A DNA stretch of 64,000 nucleotides from Pseudanabaena sp. (lineage in GTDB: Bacteria > Cyanobacteriota > Cyanobacteriia > Pseudanabaenales > Pseudanabaenaceae), in assembly GCA_003249035.1 (NCBI GenBank), contig QBMK01000017.1, positions 16,863 to 80,862 on the forward strand, given 5' to 3'. Numbering within the stretch: position 1 is the stretch's first letter; every line of letters starts with the position of its first letter. Made by a program: the position numbers and the translations under genes. The notes below the pieces were generated by a model. It was given only the letters and a program-made list of their open reading frames with translations. It made no database searches and was not told where the DNA came from. Below, piece by piece: positions 8,232 through 17,948 of the stretch.

Positions 8232-10052
8232 GTTGATCGCAGGAACTGGAGGATTATAGGGAACGGTGGGATTTTTCTTGATGTGCATATAAGCTTCAAC
8301 AGTCTGCACCGCCAAGGGAGCTGCGATCGCGCTACCACCACCACCACCAGCGTTCTCCGCAAAAACTGTCACTACAATTTCTGGCTTCTCGTAGGGTGCA
8401 TATAAGGTAAACCATGCGTGATTCGGGCGAGGAGGATCTTGGGCAGTGCCAGACTTACCAGCCATTTCAATTTCTGCCGAATTTAGAGCTGCGGCTGTGC
8501 CGAAGTCAAAAACAGATCTCAACGCCTTTTGCAAAGCCGCCAAATTTATTGGCGATATATTTAGAGACTGTCGCCATTCCCTCGCGTCGTTATCTTCAAA
8601 AAGCAGATGTGGTCTAATCCTAAAGCCACCATTAGCAACAGCAGAAGTCATCATTGATACTTGAACAAGATTGGCTTGAACGTCACCCTGACCAATAGAC
8701 ATATTTAAAGTATTGCCAACGTACCAAGGTTCACCGATCACCCTCTTTTTCCATTCTTCGTCTGGAACAGTACCTTTGGTTTCTTCCTCTTTAATTTCAA
8801 TACCCGAATACTCGCCATAACCATATTTATGTGACCATGCGGCAAGATCTTTCTCTCCGACACGCATACCTACCTGTCCAAAGAAAGTATTACTGCTGTA
8901 TGCCATCGCCTCAGAAAATCCAATTGTGCCAAATCCTGCTTTATTGTGATCCCAAAATTGAAACCCACCCACATCAAGATACGGATATGTAGCAAGTACA
9001 TCATTTATCCCAAATTTATTGGTTTCTAAGCCTGCGGTCATGGTCACAACCTTGAATGTACTGGCGGGAGGATATACCTGTAAAACCCGATTTACAAAAG
9101 GATGATCTTTTTCTTGCAAGCGCTTCCAGGTCGCTTCAGAAATCTTGCCAGAAAAAAGGTTAGGATCAAAGGCTGGATGACTTACCATGGCTAATATTTC
9201 ACCATTATCAGGATTCATCGCGATAATTCCGCCTTGTTGCTCGCCTAAAATCTTCTCAACTGCTTTTTCTAAATCTAAATCAATCGTCATTTTGACGGCA
9301 TTACCCGCTTTGGGCGGTTTTTGACCTAAAATCCTGAGCACCTTACCAAAAGCATTGACTTCCACCTGCTGCCCCCCCCATTCACCACGCAGCTGATTTT
9401 CAAAGGCATATTCCACTCCTGCTTTGCCGATAACATCTCCAGGGCGATAACCTTTTTCGCGCAATTTTGGTAACTCTTCAGCAGTTAATTCCCCTGTATA
9501 GCCCAGCACATGAGCAGCAACATCACCATTGGGGTAGTAGCGCACTGCTTCAGGCTCAACTTTGACACCTGGTAATTCGAGGCTATGCTCGGAAAGAACA
9601 GTTACAAGTTTGGGGCTAATCGAAGTTGAAACTCGGACTAGATTTGGGGAGTTATAGCCTTCCTGCTCCAGTTTGTCGGTAATCGTCTGAGCCGAAACAC
9701 CAATTAAGCCAGCCAAACGGTTAACAATTGGTTGCCATTTATCCTTGGGCAGAGCGATCGGCCATAGATAAACTACATGCGCCAATCGACTGGAGGCAAG
9801 AATATTTCCTTTGCGATCAAACAGTCGTCCTCTTTCAGGGGGCTTAGCAATTAATCTGATCCGATTATTCTCGGCAAGTTGTTGGTTGCGATCGCCTTCA
9901 ATCATTTGCAAATAAAAAAGGCGTCCACCCAAAATCCCGATTAGCACCAATACGCTTAAAACAAATAAAATAGCGGCTCGCATCCCTTTTCCCATTGTGC
10001 GAGTGTTTTCAGTGGGGTTAAAGGGTGAAATTTGTCGTTGCGTAAAAGTCAT
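8226..10052 (-). CDS. mrdA: Penicillin-binding protein 2 (class B transpeptidase)
   Basis: About 608 residues from the ATG at 10052; an upstream ATG at 10109 would add 19. One N-terminal membrane anchor (AAILFVLSVLVLIGIL) is followed by the PBP dimerisation domain (PPERGRLFDRKGNILASS, GYTGELTAEEL) and the transpeptidase domain. Counted from the upstream ATG, its motifs are STFK at 350-353 (nucleophilic Ser), SSN at 405-407 and KSG at 552-554. It cross-links peptidoglycan during cell elongation, in the periplasm. The C-terminus is short after the transpeptidase domain. Convergent with ilvC and sharing its terminator; divergent from the anti-sigma gene. Confidence 0.93.
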   Translation of the reverse strand: MTFTQRQISPFNPTENTRTMGKGMRAAILFVLSVLVLIGILGGRLFYLQMIEGDRNQQLAENNRIRLIAKPPERGRLFDRKGNILASSRLAHVVYLWPIALPKDKWQPIVNRLAGLIGVSAQTITDKLEQEGYNSPNLVRVSTSISPKLVTVLSEHSLELPGVKVEPEAVRYYPNGDVAAHVLGYTGELTAEELPKLREKGYRPGDVIGKAGVEYAFENQLRGEWGGQQVEVNAFGKVLRILGQKPPKAGNAVKMTIDLDLEKAVEKILGEQQGGIIAMNPDNGEILAMVSHPAFDPNLFSGKISEATWKRLQEKDHPFVNRVLQVYPPASTFKVVTMTAGLETNKFGINDVLATYPYLDVGGFQFWDHNKAGFGTIGFSEAMAYSSNTFFGQVGMRVGEKDLAAWSHKYGYGEYSGIEIKEEETKGTVPDEEWKKRVIGEPWYVGNTLNMSIGQGDVQANLVQVSMMTSAVANGGFRIRPHLLFEDNDAREWRQSLNISPINLAALQKALRSVFDFGTAAALNSAEIEMAGKSGTAQDPPRPNHAWFTLYAPYEKPEIVVTVFAENAGGGGGSAIAAPLAVQTVEAYMHIKKNPTVPYNPPVPAINN

Positions 10053-10220
10053 ACTGCTTAGGAAAGATTTTAAGAAAGATTTTTCGCTAGAATATTTAGA
10101 TACATACATTGTATGGCGATCGTGAATTTAATTAATTCCATTGCTAGTTTAGTGAATACTTTTGCTGTTCACAAATCACAAAAGCAAGCTAAAGACGTCT
10201 TTCTGAGGAGCTAAAAGTCC

Positions 10221-10658
10221 GTGATTGTGACACCTGTGCGTCCATTAGGACGAAAGTGGAGAAATCTCAGTTTTACTTCAACTCTCTATCTTGCCCCAGT
10301 ACTAGACTTGCTCCTTGAAGAGGTACCCTCAGAATGGCAGCCAGAAATAAGGTTGGGTTTGCAAGAAGCATTAGTCAATGCTGTAAAACATGGAAATTCC
10401 CTTGATCCATGTAAGCAAATCACTGTTAAATTTTCGATGGCTTCTCAAATGTATTGGTGGGTGATCACGGATCAAGGAAATGATTTACAATCCTCTGGCG
10501 GCTCACAGGACGATCCCACTCCATGCCATGACTTGGAATGTGGCAGGGGCTTCTACATATTACGCAAAATTTTTGAGCATGTGCATTGGGATAGTAACCT
10601 GCATCGTTTGATTTTATGCAAACGTATTGATCCATCGAGTAACCCAACGATTTTTTAG
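10221..10658 (+). CDS. RsbW-like anti-sigma regulatory factor (HATPase)
   Basis: 145 residues forming a single GHKL ATPase domain. The N box is LGLQEALVNAVKHGNSLDP, the G1 box is a degenerate DQGNDLQ, and the ATP lid/G2 region is CGRGFYILRKIFEHVHW. This is the layout of small Ser/Thr-kinase anti-sigma factors (RsbW/SpoIIAB type), which bind sigma factors or phosphorylate anti-anti-sigma proteins. The start is the GTG at 10221, placed by the ribosome site GAGGAG ten bases before it. The partner is not nearby. Downstream is relA/spoT, separated by 183 bp. Confidence 0.85.
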   Translation: MIVTPVRPLGRKWRNLSFTSTLYLAPVLDLLLEEVPSEWQPEIRLGLQEALVNAVKHGNSLDPCKQITVKFSMASQMYWWVITDQGNDLQSSGGSQDDPTPCHDLECGRGFYILRKIFEHVHWDSNLHRLILCKRIDPSSNPTIF

Positions 10659-10841
10659 ATCACTAAAAAATTGAAGACTGCTCAAAGACCACCATCGATT
10701 TATAGTTTTTTACTTCCAAGTAATGCGAAAAAACTTCAGAATTTGTTTTACTAGAGACAAAATCGTATATTTAATAACATAAAGTTTAAGATAAGGTTAT
10801 GCAGATCTTAATAACTATCTTTGCTAAGGCGAATTAAACGT

Positions 10842-13127
10842 ATGACTCCGATGACATTATTAGCTGAAGCTCCTTTAGAACGTCTAGGTCAGCCAATAGA
10901 TGGTGAAATAGATTGCGAAAACGTGCGGGAATGTAATGCAGTAGTTGATGCATGGATTCCAGACTGGTTAAGAAGTAGTTGGGAGAAATCACAGAGGGGT
11001 GAAAGTTTAGAGGGTGAAGATATTGTTGGTCGATCCTTAGATTTTGCTTATAAACTACATGATGGTCAATGTCGTGCATCGGGGGAGCCATACATATTAC
11101 ATCCGATCGCAGTTGCGGCAATTCTGAAGGATTTAGGTAGTAGTAATGCCATGATTGCCGCAGGATTTTTGCATGATGTCGTTGAAGACACAGATGTATC
11201 TTGCGATCAAATCGAACAAAAGTTTGGGAAAGAAGTCCGACAATTAGTTGAAGGGGTAACCAAATTATCGAAACTGAGTTTTGAGAGTAAAACTGAAAGT
11301 CAAGCCGAAAACTTTCGTCGTATGTTTCTGGCGATGGCTCAAGATATTCGCGTGATTATCGTTAAGCTTGCCGATCGCTTGCACAACATGCGAACGCTGC
11401 AACATTTACGACCTGAAAAGCAAGTTTTGATTTCCAGAGAAACTAGAGAGATTTTTGCTCCTTTAGCAAACCGTTTGGGTTTAGGACAGATCAAGTGGGA
11501 GCTTGAAGATATAGCTTTTAAATATATTGAGCCAGAGCAATATCAAATGATGGTGTCTCTGGTTGCTGAGACCCATGAGGATCGTCACGAACAGTTAACC
11601 GAGGTAACCAGGGTATTAGCTGATCGGCTGGAGTCAATGGGCATCGATGATTTTGAAATTAGCGGTAGACCGAAGCATTTGTATGGTATCTACCGCAAAA
11701 TGGAGCGCCAAAAGAAACAATATAACGAGATTTATGACATCCAAGCCGTTAGAGTAATCGTCAATACTAAAGAGGAATGCTATCGAGTTCTTGCCGTTGT
11801 CCACGATCATTTCTGTCCGATCCCTGGGCGTTTTAAAGACTACATTGGTTTACCCAAACCAAACCGCTATCAATCACTACACACGGCGGTAATTGGGCCC
11901 AAAGGACAGCCTGTGGAAGTGCAGATTCGCACTTGGGAAATGCATCACATCGCAGACTATGGAATTGCAGCCCATTGGAAATACAAAGAAAGTAATTCAA
12001 CTAGTAAGCCGCTTAAGGGGGATGATCAGAAATTTACCTGGTTGCGTCAGTTGGTGGAATGGCAACGGGAACTGAAAGATCCCCAAGAATATCTGGATAG
12101 CGTCAAGGAAGATTTATTTGATAGCGAAGTTTATGTCTTTAGTCCGAAAGGAGATGTTTATTGCTTGCCCCGTGGCTCAACACCTGTAGACTTTGCCTAT
12201 CGTGTTCATACTGAAGTTGGCAATCACTGCTCTGGTGCATTAGTAAATAACGTGATGGTTCCGTTGCAACGCCCCCTTAAACATGGCGATATTGTTACAA
12301 TCCTCACCCAAAACAATGCCCACCCCAGTACCGATTGGATTAATTTTGTTGCTACTAATTCGGCAAAAAGTAGAATTAGACAATGGTTTAAGCGATCGCG
12401 TCGTGATGAAAATCTTGCATTAGGTCGCAGTGCGCTAGAGCGAGAACTGGGCAAAAATGGCTTAGAAGCTTTGCTCAAATCAGACCAAATGCAAAAACTT
12501 GCCGAGCGATGTAATTATCACAATGTTGAGGATCTGATCGCAGGAATTGGCTATGGTGAAACTTCAGTTAATTCTGTAGTTAACAAGCTACGCGAGAATC
12601 AACACAATGATCGTTATTTCAACCCTCAAAAGTATGAAGCACGCCATGAACCTGCTCATAGTAATAACTCCAAGTCGCCAATTTTGGGTCTAGAGGGGAT
12701 GGTTTACTCGATCGCAGGTTGTTGTGCACCTCTTCCAGGGGAGCCAATCTCTGGAGTTGTCGCATTAGGTAGCAATCGTGGTATCACAATTCATCGACAT
12801 GATTGCAACAATTTAGCAAATATTCCTAGCGATCGGATGTTACATGTAGGCTGGAATCAGCAAAAGGAAAATGATCATGTTCAAACCTATCCCATTGATA
12901 TTCGGGTAGAAACAATTGATCGGGTTGGTGTACTGCGAGATATTTTGACTCGTCTATCTGACAACAAGATTAATGTCCGCAAGGCAAATGTGCAAACCAA
13001 AAAAGGTAAGGCAGCGATTATTGATCTGAGTATTGATATTAGCGATCGCCACCAATTTGATCGTGTTTGCAATCAAATCAATAAGATGTGTGACACCCTC
13101 TCCGTTTCTCGACTTGTTTCTGAATAA
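10842..13127 (+). CDS. spoT: Bifunctional (p)ppGpp synthetase/hydrolase (RelA/SpoT, Rsh)
   Basis: About 761 residues from the ATG at 10842; an in-frame TTG at 10821 is less likely. The HD hydrolase domain is intact (HPIAVAAIL, GFLHDVVEDT, KLADRLHNMRTL). The synthetase domain follows (GRPKHLYGIYRKM, YDIQAVRVIV, PNRYQSLHTAV). Its RFKDYIG matches the R-x-K-D signature of bifunctional enzymes. A TGS domain (VYVFSPKGDVYCLPRG), a His/Cys-rich region (GCCAPLPGEPISG) and a C-terminal ACT domain complete it. It makes and destroys the stringent-response alarmone ppGpp in the cytoplasm, as expected for the single long Rsh of a cyanobacterium. Confidence 0.95.
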   Translation: MTPMTLLAEAPLERLGQPIDGEIDCENVRECNAVVDAWIPDWLRSSWEKSQRGESLEGEDIVGRSLDFAYKLHDGQCRASGEPYILHPIAVAAILKDLGSSNAMIAAGFLHDVVEDTDVSCDQIEQKFGKEVRQLVEGVTKLSKLSFESKTESQAENFRRMFLAMAQDIRVIIVKLADRLHNMRTLQHLRPEKQVLISRETREIFAPLANRLGLGQIKWELEDIAFKYIEPEQYQMMVSLVAETHEDRHEQLTEVTRVLADRLESMGIDDFEISGRPKHLYGIYRKMERQKKQYNEIYDIQAVRVIVNTKEECYRVLAVVHDHFCPIPGRFKDYIGLPKPNRYQSLHTAVIGPKGQPVEVQIRTWEMHHIADYGIAAHWKYKESNSTSKPLKGDDQKFTWLRQLVEWQRELKDPQEYLDSVKEDLFDSEVYVFSPKGDVYCLPRGSTPVDFAYRVHTEVGNHCSGALVNNVMVPLQRPLKHGDIVTILTQNNAHPSTDWINFVATNSAKSRIRQWFKRSRRDENLALGRSALERELGKNGLEALLKSDQMQKLAERCNYHNVEDLIAGIGYGETSVNSVVNKLRENQHNDRYFNPQKYEARHEPAHSNNSKSPILGLEGMVYSIAGCCAPLPGEPISGVVALGSNRGITIHRHDCNNLANIPSDRMLHVGWNQQKENDHVQTYPIDIRVETIDRVGVLRDILTRLSDNKINVRKANVQTKKGKAAIIDLSIDISDRHQFDRVCNQINKMCDTLSVSRLVSE

Positions 13128-13359
13128 GTCTTACTTCGCACTTTATGGAAGTAACAAAAATCATGAATTTTTCAAATTTTAAAGAGTAATTTAGAGCAAC
13201 TCCTAATTTAAATCTACTAAGCTATATATCCCCTAAAAGCCCCCGTTTAGGAAAAAATAATATTGTGATTTCTATACGATCTATTTTATTTGTGGGCATA
13301 GATTTTTTTTAACTTGGTGCTATTCTAGAAATCAATCAGCATTTCCCCAAATAGCCGTT

Positions 13360-13785
13360 ATGTCACCAGTAAAAGAAGCTCCTTCGGCGATCAGTAGCAT
13401 TGTAAATCTAAATGTAGAGACATTAAATACTCATGGGCCAACTGTAGAACGGCCATGGGGTACATTTACCACACTTGAAGAAGGCCTCGGCTACAAAATC
13501 AAGCGCATTGAAGTTAGATCTGGACATCGTCTTAGCCTCCAAATGCACCATCACCGCAGCGAACATTGGATTGTGGTATCTGGAACTGCCAAGGTGACCT
13601 GCGGCGAGAAAGAAACGATGATCAGCACAAATCAATCAACCTATGTCCCTAAATGTACGGCGCATAGACTCGAAAATCCTGGCATAATCCCTTTGATCCT
13701 AATCGAGGTACAAAGTGGCGAGTATTTGGGAGAAGATGATATTATTCGCTTCCAAGACGACTACTCCCGTCATGAAAAGAAATAA
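13360..13785 (+). CDS. Cupin, mannose-6-phosphate isomerase type II-like
   Basis: 141 residues. From residue 27 it matches the stand-alone C-terminal domain of bifunctional mannose-6-phosphate isomerase/GDP-mannose pyrophosphorylases: VERPWGTFTTLEEG, then the metal-binding cupin motif SLQMHHHRSEHWIVVSGTA, and a second motif around YVPKCTAHRLENPG. Both cupin metal ligand sets are present. It probably isomerises mannose-6-phosphate/fructose-6-phosphate or a related sugar phosphate, feeding GDP-mannose and surface polysaccharides. A sugar aminotransferase gene lies 95 bp downstream, which fits such a role. A triloop terminator lies between them. The 232-bp gap upstream shows nothing I recognise. 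Confidence 0.88.
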   Translation: MSPVKEAPSAISSIVNLNVETLNTHGPTVERPWGTFTTLEEGLGYKIKRIEVRSGHRLSLQMHHHRSEHWIVVSGTAKVTCGEKETMISTNQSTYVPKCTAHRLENPGIIPLILIEVQSGEYLGEDDIIRFQDDYSRHEKK

Positions 13786-13787
13786 TT

Positions 13788-13820
13788 AAAACAAGGGGCG
13801 CAATGCGCCCCTTGTTTTTT
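13788..13820 (+). terminator. Terminator after the cupin gene
   Basis: 14-bp perfect arms (AAAACAAGGGGCGC), loop AAT closed GC-AAT-GC, followed by a T-tract. It begins three bases after the cupin stop codon. Confidence 0.88.
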
Positions 13821-13880
13821 TGATAACAAGCAATGGCAATCGCGTTTAAAATAGTTGAGGCAATCTAGAATCGTTTCAAC

Positions 13881-15005
13881 GTGAATAAAATTCCTCCCTT
13901 TGATGCATCGCAGCAATATCAACAAATTGGCGATCGCCTCAATAAAGCTGCATTAGAAGTACTAGCATCAGGGCAATATATTGGTGGACAGACTGTAAGT
14001 CAGTTTGAAACTGAGTTTGCTAATTATATTGGCTCAGCTACTGACTCTAACTTTGGTATTGCTTGTAACTCAGGTACTGATGCTCTATATCTTGCTCTGC
14101 GAGCTTTAGATATTGGGGAGGGCGATGAAGTTATCACTTCACCATTTACATTTTTTGCTAGTGCAGAAACGATTAGCATGACGGGGGCAAAACCAGTATT
14201 TGTCGATATTGAAGCGCATAGCTTCAATATGAATATTCAACTAATCGAATCTGCTATCACCTCTCGAACTAAGGCGATCATGCCCGTACATTTATTTGGA
14301 CGCTCAGCTGATATGACTAGTTTGATGGCGATCGCGCAAAAGCATAATCTCTTTGTGATCGAAGACTGCGCTCAGGCGACAGGTGCAACTTTTGATGGAC
14401 ATAAGGTGGGAAATATTGGCGATGTGGGCTGTTTTAGCTTTTATCCAACCAAAAATCTGGGTGGCTGTGGCGATGGGGGAATGATGACCACTAAGAATGC
14501 TGAAGTCGCGAATAAATTGCGGATTTTGCGGGAGCATGGAAGCCCTAAGCGCTATTACCACGAATATATCGGGATGAATTCACGGCTTGATGCATTGCAA
14601 GCGGCTCTATTGCAAGTCAAATTACCTTACCTCGATAAGTGGAATGCTCAACGCCGTGAGATTAGCGATCGCTACACACATCTTCTAAAAAATGCAAATA
14701 TTCCCCATCTTATAACTCCCCATCATTGTCCTGGCAGTGTTTGGAATCAGTACACAGTTCGCATCGGTGATGACAAACGCGATTATGTTCAAGCCCAACT
14801 GCGAGAGCAAAATATAATCACAATGATTTACTATCCCTTGCCGTTGCACTTGCAATCTGTATACAGCAACCTTGGTTATAAAAAGGGTGATTTTCCTGTC
14901 ACTGAGGATATTTGCGATCAAGTTTTATCTTTGCCAATGTTTCCAGAACTCAGCGAAGAGCAACAAGATCGAGTCGTCAATACTTTAAAAAATATTCTCA
15001 AATAG
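13881..15005 (+). CDS. DegT/DnrJ/EryC1/StrS family sugar aminotransferase
   Basis: 374 residues. The fold-type I PLP family is shown by NSGTDALYLALRAL (phosphate binding), PFTFFASAETI, VIEDCAQATGA with the PLP-interacting Asp, and FSFYPTKNLGGCGDGG with Lys191 as the Schiff-base lysine. GSPKRYYHEYIGMNSRLDALQAALL is the usual C-terminal substrate motif. These enzymes transaminate keto-sugar nucleotides for surface polysaccharide or glycan synthesis. The start is a GTG at 13881 (VNKIPPFDAS). It ends 6 bp before a double hairpin shared with the convergent Uma2 gene. Confidence 0.92.
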   Translation: MNKIPPFDASQQYQQIGDRLNKAALEVLASGQYIGGQTVSQFETEFANYIGSATDSNFGIACNSGTDALYLALRALDIGEGDEVITSPFTFFASAETISMTGAKPVFVDIEAHSFNMNIQLIESAITSRTKAIMPVHLFGRSADMTSLMAIAQKHNLFVIEDCAQATGATFDGHKVGNIGDVGCFSFYPTKNLGGCGDGGMMTTKNAEVANKLRILREHGSPKRYYHEYIGMNSRLDALQAALLQVKLPYLDKWNAQRREISDRYTHLLKNANIPHLITPHHCPGSVWNQYTVRIGDDKRDYVQAQLREQNIITMIYYPLPLHLQSVYSNLGYKKGDFPVTEDICDQVLSLPMFPELSEEQQDRVVNTLKNILK

Positions 15006-15010
15006 TATTT

Positions 15011-15076
15011 GAGCTTGTTTACCCGCCTTCGGCGGGTAAACAAGCTCATAAAAAGCGACGCGATGCGTCGCTTTTT
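15011..15076. terminator. Double hairpin between convergent genes
   Basis: Two perfect hairpins in tandem: 15011-15047 (17-bp arms, loop TTC) and 15050-15076 (12-bp arms, loop GAT, closed GC-GAT-GC, with A and T tracts). The second overlaps the stop codon of the reverse-strand Uma2 gene at 15075. Together they terminate both converging units. Confidence 0.85.
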
Positions 15077-15665
15077 ATTGCCCAAACGCTAAAACCTGCT
15101 CAACAGTCAGGGCAAAGCCATCTACCACCGTTGATGCAATTGGCATGTCACCTGTATAGATTTTGTCTTCATACTGTCCATCCACCCATAGACATATGGT
15201 TATTTGTCGCATTTCTGGATCGATAATCCAATATTCATTAATGCCTCTGGCTGCATACTCTGTACGTTTATAGCGATAGTCTCTGTCTCGATTTTCTTGC
15301 CCAGCGGAAACTACTTCTGCAACCAAAATTGGCGATGGCATCTCTTGGGTAATTGTATTACTGCGCTGACCAGTCATAGCCGCAAGTCCATCTTCACTTA
15401 GTACAACTAGATCAGGTAGTCTGACCTTTGCTCTTCTACCACTAACTACAATCTCAATGTCCTTATGGCAAATTAGTGCCATTGGAAAATGTTTGGCAAA
15501 TTCAAACATTAGCAGTTTAGCAATCTGACAATTTAGAGGAGATTCAGTTGGCGCTTTGACTAATTCTCCGTTTACAAGCTCGTAGCGATCGTCTGTACCA
15601 TCGTCATAACTGAGATACTCTTCTATGGTCATTAGTATAGAGGGGCTAGCTGTTGCTAAAGTCAT
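15075..15665 (-). CDS. Uma2 family (DUF820) endonuclease-like protein, second copy
   Basis: 196 residues with the Uma2 layout: [24 protein letters not shown] at the N-terminus, [20 protein letters not shown] carrying the catalytic Asp, [42 protein letters not shown] with the Glu. It ends in the usual [12 protein letters not shown]. It is only distantly similar to the copy at 1153-1725, so the two are separate family members and not a recent duplication. The family fold is a PD-(D/E)XK nuclease; biological role unknown. No partner gene is adjacent. The 228-bp gap upstream to the next gene contains nothing I can identify. Confidence 0.88.
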   Translation of the reverse strand: MTLATASPSILMTIEEYLSYDDGTDDRYELVNGELVKAPTESPLNCQIAKLLMFEFAKHFPMALICHKDIEIVVSGRRAKVRLPDLVVLSEDGLAAMTGQRSNTITQEMPSPILVAEVVSAGQENRDRDYRYKRTEYAARGINEYWIIDPEMRQITICLWVDGQYEDKIYTGDMPIASTVVDGFALTVEQVLAFGQ

Positions 15666-15893
15666 GATTTAGATCCTCTACATATGCATGAAAGGATTGT
15701 ATCAAATCCAATTTAGTAAATATTCTTTGCTTTTCGAATGTTGTATTAGATAACGAAAAAATAAAGGCAGAGATTTGCATCGCCCTTACTTATAATAATC
15801 ACATATGCATTGGGGAATAGTCATAGGCATTCTTAACTCAATGTTTGTCAATTGCTATCTATGAAATGTGTTCCTAAGTCCAAAAATTAAACG

Positions 15894-17843
15894 ATGACTA
15901 AATTTGACTTTCTATCGGATACAAAAAAAGCTTGGCACTACATGGATGTAGATCAGGTGTTGGCGGCTTTAGAGACTTCGATGGAAGGTTTGTCCTATGT
16001 GAATGCACGACAAAGATTACGGCATTTGGGAGCTAATAAATTACCGCGATCGCATCCAATCAGCAAGGTTCTTATACAACCTCTAATTAATCCTTTAACT
16101 TATCTATTATTAGGATCAGCAATTTATTTGCAATGGAATGGAGCAGAAGGATGGGCGCTAATTTCTGTGGGAGTAATACATAGTGCGATCGGTATTGGGA
16201 TTTCAATATGGTCAATCAAAACCAAGGCAAAAGTTAGTCGAGATAGCCCTCAGCGCCGACAAAATGAACCTTCTAATTCGGTAACAGTATTACGCGATCG
16301 CGAAGAGATGGAAATTCCATCGCGAGATTTGGTGTTGGGGGATGTGTTGATACTCAGAGAAGGAGATCGCCCTACTGTCGATCTACGAGTTATAGAGACA
16401 TCAGAAGATTTGCGGGTAAATCAGACTAATTTAGGCGGCGAGGCAATTTGTGCCAAGCTTGCTGCGCTTACTTTTGAGGAGAAAACACCGCCGCTCGAAT
16501 GCAACAATATGATTTATGCAGGAACAGAAATTTCTGCAGGAAGTGCTAGGGGAATTGTGATTGCCACAAGTCGTTTCACTCAAGAACAGGCAGCGCTCAT
16601 CAAAGACAAGCCATTTTCAGTTATCCATTCTGAATTGCGTCAATTACGTCAAGTTTGGATCTGGCTGCTGCTTTTTGTGACGACTATTGCGATTGGGTTT
16701 TCATGGCAACGCGGAATTACAATCAATGCGATGACCGCAGCCGCCTTGATCGTTAGCACCTATCCCCAAAACCTATTACGCATCGCCACTCAGGTTCAGC
16801 TGTTTGGGATGCGAGATCTTGCTAAACAGCGAATATGGGCAAGATTTCCTTCTGTATTAGATGCGATCGCTAGAATAACGACGATTGTGCCAATTGTCGA
16901 GTCAGATGTGGTGCTTAGCTTTGATAATTTGAGTCGTGCAGGTATTGAGTGGAGGGGATTAATCAGGGCTTCTGAAGACGATGCAGAAGCCTTTAGTAGA
17001 GCCATTGGTATTGAGACCCATAGCTATTTCGATGCTCCTCAAGAAAGAATTCGACAATGGAAAGAAGATCGCCAGAAATATTTAAATGCAGTTGCCGTAA
17101 TTGGGAATGATATTGAAGATATTCCCTTGTTAAGAGCGGCTGATGTGGGAATCTGCGATCGCACCTGTCGCAAAGAATTGCAAGATAGTGCGGGGCTGAT
17201 TATACCAAAGGAAGACTTCCATTATTTACCGATCGCTATTCTCGAAGGACGTGCCACATTCGATCGGTTGCAACGAACTGCGCTGCTCACTGCCACAAGT
17301 TCTTTTACCTTAGCCGTGCTAACACTAATGGATACTGCTGCAGGATTTTCGATGCCGCCATTGCAATTAATCTGGGTTGGTGCGATCGCCACAACAATTG
17401 TTGCTTTTCCGCTAGTCCTTGAGCCTACCCATGAGACCCTTTTATTTCAACCAGCACATCGATTTCAAAGCATATTGCGCTCTAGTAATTACCTACGCAT
17501 TTTGCTAGCCGTCGTCACCACGATCTCCGCTATTTCCATAGTCTTTTGGCTGAAATATCAAGGTCAACCAGCGATGTTTTCCCAAGCGCGATCTATGGCA
17601 TTTGTCACCCTTGGTTTCAGTCAGGTTTTCCATGCCTGTGCGATCGCCCGCCATAGTGTATTCAGCAACTTGCCCCTGATGCTCGGCATATCCTTTATCG
17701 CTATCTGTCAAATTGCCTTTGTTCAAGTTCCTTGGTTTGGCGATCTGATGTCAACGGTTCCTTTAAATGGAGTTGAATGGACGATCTCGATTTTGAGTGC
17801 CACTGCTGTGTTTTGGGTGCAAGAGCTAATCAAAACGGGGTAA
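15894..17843 (+). CDS. Degenerate P-type ATPase homologue lacking the phosphorylation motif
   Basis: 649 residues, related to P2-type cation pumps. It has the N-terminal cation-ATPase domain (DQVLAALETSMEGLSYVNARQRL), M1-M2 (about 62-105), an actuator domain, M3-M4 (about 255-300) and a C-terminal membrane domain with several helices (about 460-645). Catalytic motifs are missing: TGES in the actuator is GGEA (181-184), PEGL in M4 is PQNL, and the place of DKTGT reads PIVESDV near residue 335. The nucleotide domain is reduced to about 70 residues before the hinge, which reads GNDIED for GDGxND. The frame is open throughout. It cannot pump by the normal cycle; a sensor or regulatory role is a guess. 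Confidence 0.8.
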   Translation: MTKFDFLSDTKKAWHYMDVDQVLAALETSMEGLSYVNARQRLRHLGANKLPRSHPISKVLIQPLINPLTYLLLGSAIYLQWNGAEGWALISVGVIHSAIGIGISIWSIKTKAKVSRDSPQRRQNEPSNSVTVLRDREEMEIPSRDLVLGDVLILREGDRPTVDLRVIETSEDLRVNQTNLGGEAICAKLAALTFEEKTPPLECNNMIYAGTEISAGSARGIVIATSRFTQEQAALIKDKPFSVIHSELRQLRQVWIWLLLFVTTIAIGFSWQRGITINAMTAAALIVSTYPQNLLRIATQVQLFGMRDLAKQRIWARFPSVLDAIARITTIVPIVESDVVLSFDNLSRAGIEWRGLIRASEDDAEAFSRAIGIETHSYFDAPQERIRQWKEDRQKYLNAVAVIGNDIEDIPLLRAADVGICDRTCRKELQDSAGLIIPKEDFHYLPIAILEGRATFDRLQRTALLTATSSFTLAVLTLMDTAAGFSMPPLQLIWVGAIATTIVAFPLVLEPTHETLLFQPAHRFQSILRSSNYLRILLAVVTTISAISIVFWLKYQGQPAMFSQARSMAFVTLGFSQVFHACAIARHSVFSNLPLMLGISFIAICQIAFVQVPWFGDLMSTVPLNGVEWTISILSATAVFWVQELIKTG

Positions 17844-17948
17844 TCTGTAGATGGCAGATCAGAGCCTTTTATGTCCGTTTTTATTCAGTAGTTACTTCTC
17901 AATTAGTTTTTTAGCTGCCATAATTAAGCTTAACTACACCTTAACTTT

